A stretch of 64,000 bases of DNA from Sphingobacterium olei (GTDB taxonomy: Bacteria; Bacteroidota; Bacteroidia; Sphingobacteriales; Sphingobacteriaceae): the NCBI RefSeq assembly GCF_005048855.1, contig NZ_SUME01000006.1:62001-126000 (forward strand), given 5' to 3'. The notes under the pieces were generated by a model that was given only the letters and a program-made list of their open reading frames with translations, made no database searches and had not been told where the DNA came from. Positions 62,666-64,000 of the stretch are shown here, one piece after another. Made by a program: the position numbers and the translations under genes. Within the stretch, counting starts at the first letter, position 1. Each line of letters begins with the position of its first letter.

Positions 62666-63274
62666 ATGATACCTGTAGAATTACTGTTAAAAAGGGGAGC
62701 AGCTTACCGTAAAGTGGCTGCAGGTGATGTTATTTTCAATGAAGGAGCCGTTGCGGCCTATTATTACCAACTAACGGAAGGGCGGGTGCGATGGTGTACC
62801 GTCAACGCCGATGGCCGGGAAATACTCCATAAGGTAATTGATCCGGGAGAGAGTTTTGGTGAGTTCCCGTTATTTGATGACAAACCGTATGCAGCGAGTG
62901 CTATCGCGGATAGCCCCTGTACGATGCTGCGGTTATGTAAATCTACTTTCCATGGGCTTTTAAAGGAATTCCCAGAGATTCATTTCGCATTTACCCAATC
63001 TTTGGTGAGTGATCTCCGATTTAAGTTTATGCTCACGAGTATTTTATCAAGCAATAGTCCGGAGAATGTCGTATCTAATCTGATCCATTATTTCAATGAT
63101 CGCGGCAAGTTGATCTGCCAGGAATGTAATCGTCTGCTCCTAACCCGACAGCAGCTTGCCAATATGACTGGACTGCGTGTAGAAACGGTTATACGTGCTA
63201 TTAAGCAAATGGAAAGGGAGGATAGGCTTAGTATAGTGAAAGGTAAGGTCTTTATTCCGGCCGATGGGATGTGA
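62666..63274 (+). CDS. Crp/Fnr-family transcriptional regulator
   Basis: The start at 62666 (MIPVELLLKRG) gives 202 residues; the open frame from 62543 adds a hydrophobic lead without homology. The cNMP-type sensor barrel (about 15-110: DVIFNEGAVAAYYYQLTEGRVRW ... IDPGESFGEFPLFDDKPYAASAIA), a long dimer helix and a C-terminal helix-turn-helix (LLTRQQLANMTGLRVETVIRAIKQMERED) are visible. There is no N-terminal four-cysteine Fnr cluster; the only Cys pair is ICQEC before the HTH, so the sensed signal may be NO via heme, or something else. It diverges from the nos operon and is the natural candidate to bind the palindromes there and at nrdD. Confidence 0.9.
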   Translation: MIPVELLLKRGAAYRKVAAGDVIFNEGAVAAYYYQLTEGRVRWCTVNADGREILHKVIDPGESFGEFPLFDDKPYAASAIADSPCTMLRLCKSTFHGLLKEFPEIHFAFTQSLVSDLRFKFMLTSILSSNSPENVVSNLIHYFNDRGKLICQECNRLLLTRQQLANMTGLRVETVIRAIKQMEREDRLSIVKGKVFIPADGM

Positions 63275-63331
63275 TCGGAAAGTATGTTTCTAGTCATAAA
63301 ATGAGATCCTGATGAATTGTAATTTGCGCCT

Positions 63332-64000
63332 ATGATCGCTTTGTTAAATAGAATGACAATAAGACGATGGGCATGGATAGGCCTGTTTAATCTGTTTTGT
63401 GTTGCTTCTCTTGGTTTGTTGATGCGACTGAAATTCTTAATGCCATTACCATGGATGGATCAAAAGAATTTTATGCATGCACACTCACACTTCGCGTTTT
63501 CGGGGTGGGTATCTCATATACTGATGGTACTAATTGTAACGAGTATGTATGGTAAGGTAGGTAAAGATACATTGCCTCTAAAATACCAGTGTATAATTTT
63601 AGCTAATGTACTGCTGGCATTTGCGATGTTGATCAGTTTTTCCTTGCATGGCTATGGTATGTATTCTATTGTTTTTTCGACGTTATCGCTGCTGATATCT
63701 TATGTTTTTGCTTTTTACTGTTGGCGTGATCTGGATGAGACCAAGATTGGCCGTATAGCGCTGTATTGGTTTCGTGCGGCACTGTTTTTTTTAGTATTTT
63801 CATCGCTAGGCACATTTTTTTTGGCGTACTTAAGGGCTACTCATATCATTGATACCCGAAAGCAACTTGCTTCGGTATATTTTTATTTGCACTTTCAATA
63901 TAACGGTTGGTTCTTCTTTGCTTGCATGGGGCTATTTAGTTATTGGTTACATGTAAAAGGGATTATCCTACATCATGCCAAGACTTTTTTCTTTCTGTTT
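63332..64000 (+). CDS. Polytopic membrane protein, COX1-like, cut by right edge
   Basis: Open from the ATG at 63332 to the window edge (223 residues seen). At least six hydrophobic segments are present. Histidines cluster in FMHAHSHFAFSGWVSHILMVLI after the first helix and again in YFYLHFQYNGWFFFACMGLFSYW. The arrangement resembles heme-copper oxidase subunit I-like proteins of Bacteroidota nitrogen-oxide clusters and the 433-residue protein at the other end of the nos operon. It follows the Crp/Fnr gene by 57 nt on the same strand. Confidence 0.7.
   Translation, partial: MIALLNRMTIRRWAWIGLFNLFCVASLGLLMRLKFLMPLPWMDQKNFMHAHSHFAFSGWVSHILMVLIVTSMYGKVGKDTLPLKYQCIILANVLLAFAMLISFSLHGYGMYSIVFSTLSLLISYVFAFYCWRDLDETKIGRIALYWFRAALFFLVFSSLGTFFLAYLRATHIIDTRKQLASVYFYLHFQYNGWFFFACMGLFSYWLHVKGIILHHAKTFFFLF

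Noticed and set aside
1..64000. CRISPR arrays, tRNA or rRNA genes, insertion sequences, integrases
   Set aside because: No regularly spaced repeats, no cloverleaf or CCA-ended sequence, and no transposase or integrase motifs were found.

Overview
The window looks like a chromosomal segment of a Bacteroidota, most likely Sphingobacteriaceae (Sphingobacterium/Pedobacter-like). The evidence is four SusC/SusD-type loci or remnants, two ECF-sigma/FecR pairs, many SPII lipoproteins with short lipoboxes, promoter boxes of the TAnnTTTG type, few Shine-Dalgarno sequences, and a clade II (Sec/lipoprotein-type) nitrous oxide reductase cluster. I see no rRNA, tRNA, CRISPR array, transposase or phage gene.

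Layout. (1) 1-11.2 kb, minus strand: polysaccharide utilisation locus 1 (PUL1). An ECF sigma factor, a FecR anti-sigma factor, an STN-domain SusC, SusD, an FAD oxidoreductase, a clan GH-A glycosidase, an Ig-like lipoprotein and the 5' end of a GH3 enzyme run in that order. (2) 11.3-12.9 kb: DinB-like protein, a small doubtful ORF and an N-terminally truncated DUF4143 ATPase. (3) 13.1-16 kb: NEW3-domain protein plus an ABC-2 exporter. (4) 16.2-33.4 kb, plus strand: a complete beta-mannan PUL. An AraC regulator is followed by SusC, SusD, a glycan-binding lipoprotein, two GH26, a GH5-like mannanase, a GH30, an esterase, GH130, a GPH-type sugar transporter and an AGE-family 2-epimerase. The last genes form the known route mannobiose -> mannosyl-glucose -> mannose-1-phosphate + glucose. 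(5) 33.5-39.9 kb, minus strand: a third sigma/FecR/SusC/SusD set without enzymes. (6) 40-41.1 kb: a scar of a fourth PUL, in which a SusD C-terminal part is fused out of frame to the tail of another surface protein. (7) 41.2-46.5 kb: GH29, a two-component system preceded by five tandem 11-bp repeats, and two unknown proteins. (8) 46.5-49.5 kb, minus: anaerobic ribonucleotide reductase, with the glycyl-radical tail in its own small overlapping ORF between nrdD and nrdG. (9) 49.6-62.3 kb, minus: cytochrome c, nosZ, a membrane protein, nosL, nosD, nosF, nosY, a RIC/ScdA repair protein, a DUF2249 protein, a COX1/NnrS-like membrane protein, a DUF59 protein, a copper-chaperone-like lipoprotein and an OprC/NosA-like copper receptor. 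(10) 62.7-64 kb, plus: a Crp/Fnr regulator and a COX1-like membrane protein cut by the window edge.

The most interesting signals are regulatory and were found by reading intergenic DNA. A palindrome TTTATG-N8-CATAAA lies at the same distance (about -41) from a TAnnTTTG box at both the nosZ and nrdD promoters, which suggests one oxygen/NO-responsive Crp/Fnr regulon. A GGWTAARAWARTAY element lies 37-38 bp upstream of TAnnTTTG at all three transcription units of the mannan PUL, with an inverted pair in front of the AraC gene. Five phased 11-mers precede the histidine kinase. The split nrdD is the most unusual gene structure. I found no clearly unprecedented multi-gene system.
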